Source: Palsa-504 sp963769715 (lineage in GTDB: Bacteria > Actinomycetota > Actinomycetes > Streptosporangiales > Streptosporangiaceae). From it: a stretch of DNA of 64,000 bases. Below, piece by piece: positions 40,613-52,572 of this stretch; within the stretch, counting starts at the first letter, position 1; every line of letters begins with the position of its first letter. A program made the position numbers and the translations under genes. The notes beneath the pieces are model-generated. The model was not told where the DNA came from and ran no database searches. It was given only the letters and a program-made list of their open reading frames with translations. The stretch is taken from positions 62,001 to 126,000 of the forward strand of contig CAVYNE010000004.1 of the NCBI GenBank assembly GCA_963769715.1, read 5' to 3'.

Positions 40613-41412
40613 CACACACCGCCGTCCCGGCACAGTTTCGCCGCCAGCGGTCGCAGGCATCCGCCTTGGGCCACGTCGCCCACCGCATACAGCCGGCCGC
40701 CCCGGAGCAGATCGCGGAACACGAGCGGCACCGGCTAGCCAGCGAATTGCACGACGGGGCCGTCCAGGAGGTCCTCGCGGCCGGACTGGCCATCGACTTG
40801 TGCCTGGCCGACCTGCCCGCGGGATCACCGATGTACGCCACGCTGGAGCACGCCAGGCGGCTGACCGCGACGGCCGTGCGGCGGCTCCGGTCGTCGCTGC
40901 AGGACCTGCGCGAGGATGCGGGCACGCCCGACGAAGAGCTTCCTGACATGCTGCGGCGCCTGGTGGCCCGGCATCCCGCACGTCAGTTCGAGATGAGCGT
41001 GGAGGTGACCGGCCCGCAGGCGCCGCTGACCACAGCGGTCCGCCGGTCGCTGTTCCAGATGGCCAGCGAGTGCGTGTTCAACGCGTCCGTCCATGGACGG
41101 GCCCGTCGCGTGGTCATTCGGCTGAGCTACGGCCGCGGGGTCATCGCACTCTGCGTCGCGGACGACGGTCACGGAAACCCGAAGATGCTCCGGAAGATCA
41201 TCCGGGGTGAGATCCCCGGCACGGGCGGCGGCTACCACCTGGGCCTGGCCGACATCGCCGCGCGGGCCGAAGAGATGGGCTGGAGCCTGCGGGCTGACCG
41301 GTCAGACCTGGGCGGAGTGGCGATCCGGGTGTCCCTGCCGGCGCAAGCCCCCGGTTACGGACAACCCGGTTACGGACAACCCGGTTACGGACAAGGAGAG
41401 ACCGATGGATGA
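40609..41412 (+). CDS. NarL-type sensor histidine kinase, cytoplasmic
   Basis: 267 residues; the start overlaps the regulator's stop. There is no membrane segment. The HisKA_3 box reads EHERHRLASELHDGAVQEVL with phosphoacceptor H48. The ATPase part has ASECVFNASVHGRARRVVIR (N box), CVADDGHGNPKM and GGYHLGLADIAARAEEMGWS. The sensor input probably comes through partner proteins such as the GAF regulator encoded just before it. The tail carries GYGQP repeats from a 15-bp tandem repeat (GGTTACGGACAACCC, about 41352-41396). It overlaps its response regulator by eight bases. Confidence 0.88.
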   Translation: MTHTAVPAQFRRQRSQASALGHVAHRIQPAAPEQIAEHERHRLASELHDGAVQEVLAAGLAIDLCLADLPAGSPMYATLEHARRLTATAVRRLRSSLQDLREDAGTPDEELPDMLRRLVARHPARQFEMSVEVTGPQAPLTTAVRRSLFQMASECVFNASVHGRARRVVIRLSYGRGVIALCVADDGHGNPKMLRKIIRGEIPGTGGGYHLGLADIAARAEEMGWSLRADRSDLGGVAIRVSLPAQAPGYGQPGYGQPGYGQGETDG

Positions 41413-42052
41413 GATCCGGGTCGCGATCATCGACGATCACGCGATCGTCCGGCAGGGCCTGCGGGCCATGATCGACAGGGAACCGGATCTGCAGGTGGTC
41501 GGCGAGGCAGGGTCCGCTAGACTGGCCACGGCGATGCTCGACCGTACTCGTCCAATGGTCGTGCTCCTCGATCTCAGGCTGACTGCGGGCAGTGAGTGCG
41601 ACGGCCTGACTCTGTGCGCCACGATAACCCAGCGCTACCCCGACATCCGGGTGCTCGTGCTGACTAGTTCCGCGGATGAGTGGCTGATCCTCGAGTCCAT
41701 CAAGCAGGGCGCGAAGGGCTTCGTGGTCAAGGACGTGGACCTGACCGAGCTTGTCCGGGCGATCAGGGCCGTGCACCGGGGGGAGAGCGCCTTCGACTCC
41801 CGGAGCGCCGGGGTCGTCGTCCGCTGGATGCACGGGAGCCATCGGCCCGGGACGGCCGCGAGCGACATCACTCCGAGAGAGCGGGAGATCCTGGTCCTGC
41901 TCGCTCGCGGGCTGACCAACGTCGCGATCGGGCAGCGTCTGTACATCTCCGCGGCGACCGTGAAGTTCCACGTCGGCAACCTCATGGCCAAGCTCGGCGC
42001 GCGACGCCGCGCCGAGGCCGTGTACGCGGCCAGCAAGCTCGGCCTGATCTGA
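41405..42052 (+). CDS. NarL/LuxR-type response regulator
   Basis: 215 residues from ATG 41405. The receiver has VAIIDDHAIVRQGLRAMIDR with acidic D10-D11, phosphoacceptor D56 (VVLLDLRLT), TSSADEW and GFVVKDVDL (Lys). The C-terminal LuxR helix-turn-helix reads DITPREREILVLLARGLTNV, AIGQRLYISAATVKFHVGNL, MAKLGARRRAEAVYAASKLG. Partner of the kinase above. Its likely targets are the divergent aldehyde dehydrogenase/acetyl-CoA synthetase genes next to it. Three tandem CTGATCTGACGGCG copies (about 42045-42083) lie at its 3' end. Confidence 0.92.
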   Translation: MDEIRVAIIDDHAIVRQGLRAMIDREPDLQVVGEAGSARLATAMLDRTRPMVVLLDLRLTAGSECDGLTLCATITQRYPDIRVLVLTSSADEWLILESIKQGAKGFVVKDVDLTELVRAIRAVHRGESAFDSRSAGVVVRWMHGSHRPGTAASDITPREREILVLLARGLTNVAIGQRLYISAATVKFHVGNLMAKLGARRRAEAVYAASKLGLI

Positions 42053-42089
42053 CGGCGCTGATCTGACGGCGCTGATCTGACGGCCCCGC

Positions 42090-42491
42090 TCAGGCCACGC
42101 CGAGCCCGGCCATCTCCTCCTCGGTCAGCAGGCGCGAGCGGATGAGGAAGCGGACGCCGAGCGGCGCCTCGAGGGAGAAGCCGCCCCCCCGCCCCGGTAC
42201 CACGTCGATCGTGAGATGCGTGTGGCTCCAGTATTCGAACTGGGTTACCGACATCCACACCGGCAGTGGGTCCGGCCCGACGACTTCGACCTCAATACCG
42301 TCGATGTCCAGGGTGCCGAGCAGGACGTCCGACGGCCCGGTGATGAACTCGCCCAGCGGGTAGCACATCGGGGAGCTGCCGTCGCAGCAGCCGCCCGACT
42401 GATGGAACATCAAGGGGCCGTGCTCGGCCCGGAGGCGGCGGAGCAAGTCCGCCGCCTCCGGCGTGACAGCCACCCGGCTGAAGGTGTCCAC
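42090..42491 (-). CDS. DUF779 protein, aldehyde-dehydrogenase accessory
   Basis: 133 residues from GTG 42491, nine bases after the aldehyde dehydrogenase stop. DUF779 marks are TPEAADLLRRLRAEHGPLMF, HQSGGCCDGSSPMCYPLGEF, DVLLGTLDIDG and VWMSVTQFEYWSHTHLTIDV, VPGRGGGFSLEAPLGVRFLI. The QSGGCCDGS...C cysteine cluster suggests a metal or redox role. The family almost always follows an ALDH of the ExaC/AldB type; its exact function is unknown. No strong ribosome-binding site is visible, so coupling to the upstream gene is likely. Confidence 0.85.
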   Translation of the reverse strand: MDTFSRVAVTPEAADLLRRLRAEHGPLMFHQSGGCCDGSSPMCYPLGEFITGPSDVLLGTLDIDGIEVEVVGPDPLPVWMSVTQFEYWSHTHLTIDVVPGRGGGFSLEAPLGVRFLIRSRLLTEEEMAGLGVA

Positions 42492-42499
42492 CGGCCGGT

Positions 42500-44023
<1,524 letters not shown>

Positions 44024-44263
44024 TATTTCCTCCTAACGGTGCGGCACATGGGCGACTGGTTGGCCGGGCCGCTTGCTCTCAACCTAGGCACGCCGCCCGC
44101 GGCGAGGGAATGTCAGCGGCGGCAAACCGGCTGACTGGTACCGCCACACCACCCAATCGGCTAGGTGGGTCCTGGCCGGATGTCAACCAGGCTTGCGACC
44201 TGCGGAGAGTGTCGCGCGCGGGCCGATACGCGCAGGCTGGAAACATCCTCAGAAGGAGCGCAA

Positions 44264-46236
<1,973 letters not shown>

Positions 46237-46267
46237 CGGCCAGATCCACACCAAGGAGATTTTTTAC

Positions 46268-46921
46268 ATGACTGCTACCGATCATGCCGGAGCGCCCGAA
46301 GGGGTCGCTCAGGACATCGAGGCGCTGGTGACCGAGCAGGCGACCGTCGGGCCGCTGACCGGTGACCCGGCCATCGTCGGCGTCCCCACGTTCGTGGTGG
46401 GATCCGTGATGCTCGGCCTGGTGCTCATCAACTACGCCCCCGCCGCGGGCGGGGCTCTGCCGATCATCATCTTGGCCACCGGCATCGGGCAGCTCCTGGC
46501 CACGGTATGGAGCGCGGCGCTGGGCCAGTCGGCCGTGGCGGCGGTCTTCGCCGTCTTCGGCGGTTTCTGGACCAGCTATGCTGCCCTGCTGATCGGGCTG
46601 ACTCATGGCTGGTGGGGGGTAACTCCCGCCGCCACCGTCCACACCGTGGCCGCCTTCCTGATCAGCTGGATTGTCATCATCGCGGTGCTGACCGCCGCCA
46701 GCCTGCGACTGCCGTCGGCCTTCACGCTGATCTTCGTGCTGGTGGAACTGGCGCTGATCCTGGTCCTGGCGGGCACGGTGAACGGCTCGTCTGGCCTGTC
46801 CAAGGCGGCGGGAATCGTCGTCTTCGCGTTCGCCGCGGTGGGAGCCTACGTCTTCGCCGGATCGCTCAGCGTCGCCACCGGCGGACGGCCCTTCCCGCTG
46901 GGCCGGCCGGTCATGACCTGA
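46268..46921 (+). CDS. acetate/succinate transporter, GPR1/FUN34/YaaH family
   Basis: 217 residues from ATG 46268 (AAGGAG upstream). Six hydrophobic helices: VPTFVVGSVMLGLVLINYAP, LPIIILATGIGQLLATVWSA, VAAVFAVFGGFWTSYAALLI, THGWWGVTPAATVHTVAAFL with its membrane helix, then TLIFVLVELALILVLAGTVN and VVFAFAAVGAYVFAGSLSVA. GDPAIVGVPTF near the N-terminus stands where the family motif (NPAPLGL) lies, with differences. SatP-type proteins import acetate with protons. It follows acetyl-CoA synthetase by 31 bp and probably shares its transcript. Confidence 0.88.
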   Translation: MTATDHAGAPEGVAQDIEALVTEQATVGPLTGDPAIVGVPTFVVGSVMLGLVLINYAPAAGGALPIIILATGIGQLLATVWSAALGQSAVAAVFAVFGGFWTSYAALLIGLTHGWWGVTPAATVHTVAAFLISWIVIIAVLTAASLRLPSAFTLIFVLVELALILVLAGTVNGSSGLSKAAGIVVFAFAAVGAYVFAGSLSVATGGRPFPLGRPVMT

Positions 46922-47015
46922 CCGGGCCGCGGAAACGGCCGGCGAATCGCGGCGAGGCCGCACGCCGGCCATTTCCGCAGGCCCGAGCCGAGCAGCTGGG
47001 CCCAGCCCTCCGGCG

Positions 47016-47145
47016 CCCGGGTCAGCGTCCGGCCAGCCGGGCCACGGTGTCCTCGGTGGCGCGGTCCAGCCCGTCGAGGTCACGGACCACGTCCACGCGA
47101 TCGCACAGTAAGGACATCTGGTGGGAGATCGTCGAGCGGTACGGC
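47016..47145. repeat. mosaic of two copied gene fragments
   Basis: Bases 47016-47109 match 49748-49841 (the 3' end of the VWA gene and its flank) at 93 of 94 positions. Immediately following, 47110-47145 is identical over 36 bp to 45301-45336 inside acetyl-CoA synthetase. The two copies are joined without a spacer. The VWA copy has the same orientation in the window as the original; so does the acs copy. No IS or short repeat is seen at the junctions. This looks like template switching or repair-mediated copying. The copies encode nothing complete. Confidence 0.85.
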
Positions 47146-47250
47146 CCGGCTGACGGTGACCGGGCCGAGCACCGTGCCATAGGTTTTGTCCCCATGTCGC
47201 ACCCGGACTGGCCGCATCGCTGCCGCCGGGATCGGCGGACCCCTGGGGGT

Positions 47251-48815
47251 TTACCCCGGGCGGGCCGGGGGTCCGTGGCTGTGCAGGACTTTGGTTTTGT
47301 CGGGGTTCCAAGCGGTGGTGGTGCCGTCGGGGTTCAGGACCAGGGTCCAGCCCCACCGGTGGATCACCACTTGATGATGGAACCAGCACAGGAGAACGCA
47401 GTCTTTGACGCTGGTGTGGCCGCCGTTGGCCTTGTGCCTGACGTGGTGGACCTGGCAGGCCGAGGCGGGCTGGTGGCACCGCCCGGCCCACTGGCAGTGC
47501 CTGTCCCGCAAGATCACCGCGTTGCGGATGCCCGCGGGGATGGTCTCGGCGTAGCCGATGTCCAGCGGCAGGCTGGGCCCGCCGAGCCGGGCGCCGAGCT
47601 GCCGGCGCCGCAGGAACGACGCCAGCCCGCCCGGACCCGACACCAGGTCCACCGCCTTGCCGATGATCGCGCGTTCGAGGGCATCCCAGGCCCGGGTCGT
47701 GCCGGGGCCGGCGCGCTGGTGCCGGCGGGTGCGCTGGTGCCGGCGGGTGCGCTGGTGTCGTCACATACGCCGCGGTGGCGGAGCCGGTCGAGCTGGACGC
47801 ACAGCCGGACCAGGTCCTCCAGCGCGCCGGCGTTCACCTCGCCGGTCACGAACGGGGCCATCGCTGCATCACACGCCACCGCGGTGGCGGCGTCGCCGTC
47901 CAGCCACGCGCCGCCGTCGCTGCCGCCGGCCGAGGCCTCCGCCCGGTGCGCCGCCCAGGCGGCCCGGACCCGGCTGGCCCACTCCTCCAGCAGCGCGGAG
48001 TCGCCGTCCAGCATCATCAGGTCGGCCAGGGAGATGTGCACCCAGGCTTTGACGGGCTGCCCGGCCCGCTCCGGCAGCAGCCCCGCGGTCACCAGCCGCT
48101 GCAGCGCCTCGTGCAGCGCGTCGTGGTACCGCTGGGCCTGGCTGCGGTCATCCTCCGCCCCCGCCGGGGCCGACAGCGCATCCAGCACCGTGCCCACGAT
48201 CGACGCGCACTCCGGACTCAGATCCCCGGTCAGGACTCCCGCACCCCCGAAGGTGGTCTCCAGACGCACCGACCGGTCCTCGAACGCCTGATCCCGGTCC
48301 CTGCCGGGGTCCTGGGGCCGGGACCGGGCGTAGATCTCCCCGGCCAGCCCGGCCAGATCCGCCAGGTCCATCCCGGACCGGGCCGCGCCGGCCAGGATCT
48401 CATCCGCGTCCTCCCGGCAGTCCGCCGGCAGCTTATCGGTCCAGGCGCAGATCGTCCGGGCGTATGACTCCGAGATCGTCCCTTCGGCTAGCGCCGCCGC
48501 GACCAGCGGATGCGCCGCCGCCCGCCGCACCCACGCGGTATAGCCGACCGCGGCGCCCCTGGTGATGCCGGTGCGGTGGATCAGCCACGCCCGCGGGCTG
48601 TGGTCCGCGTCCGCGGAGTAGCCCTGCCCGGCGGTGAACGCCCCCAGGATCGACGCGCGGGCGGCGGTGCCCATCGCATGGGCCTGCTCCAGGACCTGCA
48701 GGCACTGCGCCTGGGTCTCCGCCGCCATCGTCGTCGCGTCCGCGGCGGCCAGGTACCCCAGCCCCGCGTGCACCATCTCCATCGCCTCGCTGGCGGAGGC
48801 CGGCTGGGTGCTCAT
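47251..48815 (-). pseudogene. DUF222/HNH endonuclease (13E12-type) gene, one frameshift
   Basis: ATG 48815 starts STQPASASEAMEMVHAGLGY and reads DUF222: RASILGAFTAGQGYSADADH, SPRAWLIHRTGITRGAAVGY, ARTICAWTDKLPADCREDAD. Between about 47655 and 47720, after a TSAPAG repeat from an 18-bp tandem repeat, the frame shifts. The other frame gives GPGTTRAWDALERAIIGKAV, then the HNH part RDRHCQWAGRCHQPASACQV, HHVRHKANGGHTSVKDCVLL, CWFHHQVVIH. Actinobacterial 13E12 proteins combine exactly these domains; the role is unknown (mobile HNH nuclease suspected). Whether the frameshift is real cannot be told. Confidence 0.8.
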
Positions 48816-49258
48816 CTCGGGTCACCTCCCTCCGGGGGATGCTCGCGGGCCGGTGTCGCCGCTGGTCCCGGTGGTTCTCCTTCTCCCGGCCGGGACCGGG
48901 ACACCAGCCAGGCCTATTTCTAGCTTCAGTGTTCGATTCTAGCGGATGGCTACGACATTTTCTGGTTAATACACGCGGGATGGGTGCCTCAATTTTGTAG
49001 CTAGTCAAGATCATCTTCGAGACGTTACAGGTCAGAGAAGTCCGTCTGAGTGCGTGCCGCACGCATACGAGGATGTGCCCACCGCTGGCGAGCGGCACGG
49101 CCCAAGCTCCACGGCTCGGCGAGCCTCGCCCGCAGTAGCCCTGATCGGCAACCGGCCGGTTCTCGGCTACGTGGAGCACGTCGCGGTCGCGCCGGTGCCG
49201 CCTCAGGGCGTCATCTGCGCGGCTGCGGTACGCCGGCGCGTGTCAGGCTGAGGTGGGT
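48816..49258. other. 443-bp gap without supported gene
   Basis: The part near 48950-49030 is somewhat AT-rich (TTTTCTGGTTAATACACG) and probably holds the promoter of the DUF222/HNH gene. A minus-strand open frame around 49050-49180 (DVLHVAENRPVADQGYCGRG) has no family match that I can recognise. Nothing else is supported. Confidence 0.4.
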
Positions 49259-49690
49259 TCAGTCGGGCAACGTTCGGGGGAGCCCGAAGCTGCGCAGCGC
49301 GCTGTTGTCGAGGAACCCGGTCATTGCGCTGATCTGGCCGCCGGCGAGGGTGAGCACGAGTATTCCGTTGGCGTGGGCGACCGGGGCCTGCGGGTCGCGG
49401 ATGTAGAGGCCGAACGCGGGCTGGCCGTTGGCCCGGGTCGGCACGAGACGGGCCGAGCGCCCGGGTCGGAATCCGGTCGCGGCCAGGAACCGGGCGACCA
49501 GCTCGCGGCCCTGGTACTGCACCGGTACGGGCGGCATGATCAGCCAGGCGTCCTCGGTGAGCAAGGCGACGACCTCATGCACGTCACCTGCCTCGTAGGC
49601 CTGGGTGAACCGCTGGACGAGCGCCGCTCCCGCGCAGAACCGGGTGGCGGCGGTTCCCGGTCGGCTGACCGTGCGCGCCGGTACTGCAGA
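49259..49690 (-). pseudogene. remnant of an ECF sigma factor SnoaL-type domain
   Basis: The frame reads ALVQRFTQAYEAGDVHEVVA, LLTEDAWLIMPPVPVQYQGR, ELVARFLAATGFRPGRSARL, TRANGQPAFGLYIRDPQAPV, HANGILVLTLAGGQISAMTG. It parallels the SnoaL-like C-terminal domain of the intact ECF sigma factor at 16309 (e.g. TRANGQLAFGAYLREPRADA). Upstream only a trace of the region 4 end (RARTVSR) is readable. Regions 2 and most of 4 are missing, so this is an N-terminally truncated paralogue. Confidence 0.75.
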
Positions 49691-49753
49691 CCGCGCCAGC
49701 CAGCAACTCCGCCGCCCGCTAGGGCAACTGTGGTCGGCCCACAGGGCCCCGGG

Positions 49754-51283
49754 TCAGCGTCCGGCCAGCCGGGCCACGATGTCCTCGGTGGCGCGGTCCA
49801 GCCCGTCGAGGTCACGGACCACGTCCACGCGATCGCACAGTTCCGCGTATCGCGGCAGGTCGCAGCCGCCCAGCCGCCACACGTTCCGCCGCTCAGGCGT
49901 GAGCCAGATGAGCTGCTTACAGCGCCTGGCGATCTCCTCGAAGACGCCCATGTTGGCGTCGTGGCCGTTGCCGCGCCCGTCGCCCAGGATCACCACCGTG
50001 GTCCGCCGGGTCACCAGGTCGGGGAAGTCCTCGTGGAATTGCCCGAACGCGGCACCGTAGTCGGAGTCGGCGTCGACGTCCAGCACGTCGCCGCCGAAGA
50101 TCGCCTCCAGCGCGCGCTCCACCGGATGCTCGGCGAACAGGTCGGTGACCTCCGTTATGTCGGCCACGAACGCGAACGTGCGCACCTGCCCGAACAGCCG
50201 CTGCAGGCCATGCACCAAGTACAGGGTGAAGCGCGCCGTGTGACGGACCGACAGGCTCACGTCGGCCAGGACGACCAGGCGGGGCTTGTCTTGCCGGCGC
50301 GCCACCGTCACCGGCCGGAACGGGATCCCGTCGAAGCGCATGTTGGTGCGCATGGTGCGACCCGGGTCGACGCGGCCCCGGCCGGCCACCACGCGCCGGT
50401 GCGTCAGGGCTCCCGGCATGGTCTTGGCCAGGCGGCGCAGGGTCTCCTCGAGCTGGCGACGTTCGGCCTCGCCGACCGCGGGCGTGCGGACACCTGGCCG
50501 CTCCGGGGACTCGATGGCCCGGTGGTCCATGGCCGCGAGTGCCTCCAGGTGGCGTTTGAGCAGCTCGCTGAGGTTGGCGATCTCGCCGCCCGACCCGCGC
50601 GCCCCTGCTCGTTGTGACAGGGCCGCGAGCGCGTCCGCCGTCACGTCTGCGTCCGGATCGCCGAGCCAGTCGAGCAGGGCCTGCTCCTGCGCCACCGTCA
50701 GGCCGGCGTCGAGCCGGGTCCCTGGGCTGCTCTGCAGCTTGCCCGGCAGGCCCCCGCCGTGCAGCCGCGACGTATCCAGCTGGACGCGAGGGCCGGAGGT
50801 GGCCGTACGGCCACGCTCCTTGGACAGCACGATCTCGTCGGTCATCGACGCCAGGTCGATCTTGTTGGCCTCCTGATGCAGGTTGTAGGCCGTGGCCAGA
50901 TCCTGCTGGCGGAAGAAGTCGCGGATGTCGGCCGGCTTGCCGTGCGAATGACCCTGCTGCGGGGTCTGCGAGGCCTCCGGCGAAATCGTGAACGACTCCG
51001 CGGTGCCGGTGTCGGCCAGGTCATCGTGCGCGTGGTTGTGGCCCGGCTGCTCCGCCGCCGCGACCGGTTCGAGCCGGAAGTAACGGTCGAAGAGCTCGTC
51101 GAACAGCTCCTGGTCGCGCCGGTCCTTGACGAGCGCCACCCGCAGCACGCACCGCAGGGTCTCGCGATCGGCCAGGGCGCCGTGGGTGGCCGCGGCGTGC
51201 ATGGCGTCGAGCGCCTCGGTCACCGACACCCGGACCCCGCGCAGCCGCAAAAGCCGCACGAACCGGTGCAGGCTACGTTCCAT
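49754..51283 (-). CDS. VWA-domain protein (CoxE-like), partner of MoxR ATPase
   Basis: 509 residues. The N-terminal helical part starts ERSLHRFVRLLRLRGVRVSV, with a low-complexity His/Asp-rich stretch (PGHNHAHDDLADTG, QQGHSHGK). The C-terminal VWA domain has the MIDAS motif VVLADVSLSVRHTARF, then FAFVADITEVTDLF, GGDVLDVDADSDYGAAFGQF and VVILGDGRGN. CoxE/VWA proteins act with MoxR ATPases as metal-cofactor or enzyme maturation chaperones. Here the pair follows the methanol dehydrogenase gene on the same strand, so a role in activating that enzyme is inferred. The last 88 bases recur at 47016-47109. Confidence 0.88.
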   Translation of the reverse strand: MERSLHRFVRLLRLRGVRVSVTEALDAMHAAATHGALADRETLRCVLRVALVKDRRDQELFDELFDRYFRLEPVAAAEQPGHNHAHDDLADTGTAESFTISPEASQTPQQGHSHGKPADIRDFFRQQDLATAYNLHQEANKIDLASMTDEIVLSKERGRTATSGPRVQLDTSRLHGGGLPGKLQSSPGTRLDAGLTVAQEQALLDWLGDPDADVTADALAALSQRAGARGSGGEIANLSELLKRHLEALAAMDHRAIESPERPGVRTPAVGEAERRQLEETLRRLAKTMPGALTHRRVVAGRGRVDPGRTMRTNMRFDGIPFRPVTVARRQDKPRLVVLADVSLSVRHTARFTLYLVHGLQRLFGQVRTFAFVADITEVTDLFAEHPVERALEAIFGGDVLDVDADSDYGAAFGQFHEDFPDLVTRRTTVVILGDGRGNGHDANMGVFEEIARRCKQLIWLTPERRNVWRLGGCDLPRYAELCDRVDVVRDLDGLDRATEDIVARLAGR

Positions 51284-51302
51284 CGGGCCCTACCCCGCTC
51301 GC

Positions 51303-52502
51303 CTATAGGGCCCGGCGGCGCGCCAGGCCCTTGGCGAACGAGCGGCTGCCCTGTCCGGAGGGCACGGCGCGGGCCCCGGAGCCGACTGAGGCGGCCGGGG
51401 TGGGCGCCCCGTAGTAGCGCTCGTCGTGGCGGCCCGGCTGGTCTTTCGCCGCCCGTTCGGCCATAGCATCGGCGTCGTGACCGTCACCGGCGCGCGGTCC
51501 TTGACTGTTCTCGTGGCTGTGCCCGGGCCCGTGGTCATGGTCGTGGTCGTGCGGGTGGTCGCCTCCGGGCTCGTCGGCCACGGCGGCGTTCGGGTCCACC
51601 AGGGACGGCAGCGCAACCAGCGCGCGCCGGACGTCGCGCGAGTACTTGATCACTACCGAGATGGTGTCCGCCAGGACGGCCGGGGCGATTTCCTCGACGC
51701 CGAGCACCGCCAGCGTCCGGGCCCAGTCCACGGTCTCGGAGATGCTGGGCGCCTTGCGCAGGTCCAGCCCGCGCAGCCCGCGGACGATCTGGACGAGGTG
51801 CTCGGCGGCCGCGTCGGGCAGGCCGGTCTTCTTGCTCCGCAGGATCTCCAGCTCGCGCTCGGCGCTCGGGTAGTCCAGGAACAGGTGCAGGCAGCGGCGC
51901 TTGAGCGCGGCGGACAGGTCGCGGGTGTTATTCGAGGTGAGGATGACGCACGGCGGGTGCCGGGCCACGAACGTGCCTATCTCCGGCACCGACACCTGAT
52001 ACTCGGCGAGCATTTCGAGCAGGACCGCCTCCAGCGCCTCGTCCGCGCGGTCCACCTCGTCGATCAGGAGCACCACGGGATCGGCCGAACGGATGGCTTC
52101 GAGCAGCGGGCGCGGAGCCAGGAAGCGCTCGGAGAAGAAGGCGCTCTCCTGCTGCGCGATCCGCTCGATCGCGGTGGGCAGGTCGGGGGTGTCGCCGAGC
52201 AGCTGGCCGATCTTCTCCCGCAGGATCTGGGTGTACAGGAGCTGCTTGCCGTAGTCCCACTCGTACAGGGCCTTGGTGTCGTCCTGTCCCTCGTAGCACT
52301 GCAGCCTGAGCAGCCGCCGCCCGGTTGCCGCGGCGATGGCCTTGGCCAGCTCGGTCTTGCCGACTCCGGCGGGTCCCTCGACCAGCAGGGGCTTGTCGAG
52401 CTGGGCCTGGATGAATACCGCCGTGGCCAGTTGCCGGTCGGCGATGTACCCGTGGCCGGCCAGCGCGCCGGTGACGTCATCGACGGTCTCGAAGTACGGC
52501 AT
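51303..52502 (-). CDS. moxR: MoxR-family AAA+ ATPase with His-rich tail
   Basis: 399 residues from ATG 52502 (GGAGAACGA upstream); longer in-frame starts exist. Walker A is LLVEGPAGVGKTELAKAIAA, Walker B VVLLIDEVDRADEALEAVLL, sensor ILTSNNTRDLSAALKRRCLH. Residues about 315-360 form a His/Asp-rich stretch (GGDHPHDHDHDHGPGHSHEN), a likely metal-binding region. MoxR ATPases mature metalloenzymes together with VWA proteins, first known from methanol dehydrogenase operons. It lies between mno and the VWA gene, all on the minus strand. Supports a cofactor-loading role for methanol oxidation. Confidence 0.92.
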   Translation of the reverse strand: MPYFETVDDVTGALAGHGYIADRQLATAVFIQAQLDKPLLVEGPAGVGKTELAKAIAAATGRRLLRLQCYEGQDDTKALYEWDYGKQLLYTQILREKIGQLLGDTPDLPTAIERIAQQESAFFSERFLAPRPLLEAIRSADPVVLLIDEVDRADEALEAVLLEMLAEYQVSVPEIGTFVARHPPCVILTSNNTRDLSAALKRRCLHLFLDYPSAERELEILRSKKTGLPDAAAEHLVQIVRGLRGLDLRKAPSISETVDWARTLAVLGVEEIAPAVLADTISVVIKYSRDVRRALVALPSLVDPNAAVADEPGGDHPHDHDHDHGPGHSHENSQGPRAGDGHDADAMAERAAKDQPGRHDERYYGAPTPAASVGSGARAVPSGQGSRSFAKGLARRRAL

Positions 52503-52572
52503 TCGTTCTCCAGGTAGGGCCCAATGGTAAGCCCGGTGCGCCAGCACCGGGCCTACCACCTGAGGCAGGATC

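Noticed and set aside
47016..47145. Transposon or IS end
   Set aside because: No inverted repeats, no transposase and no target duplication; the pieces are copies of two local genes.
48433..49179. 248-codon minus-strand frame extending upstream of the DUF222/HNH gene
   Set aside because: It covers the real gene in another frame, and its upstream third (LHVAENRPVADQGYCGRG) has no family match or start signal.
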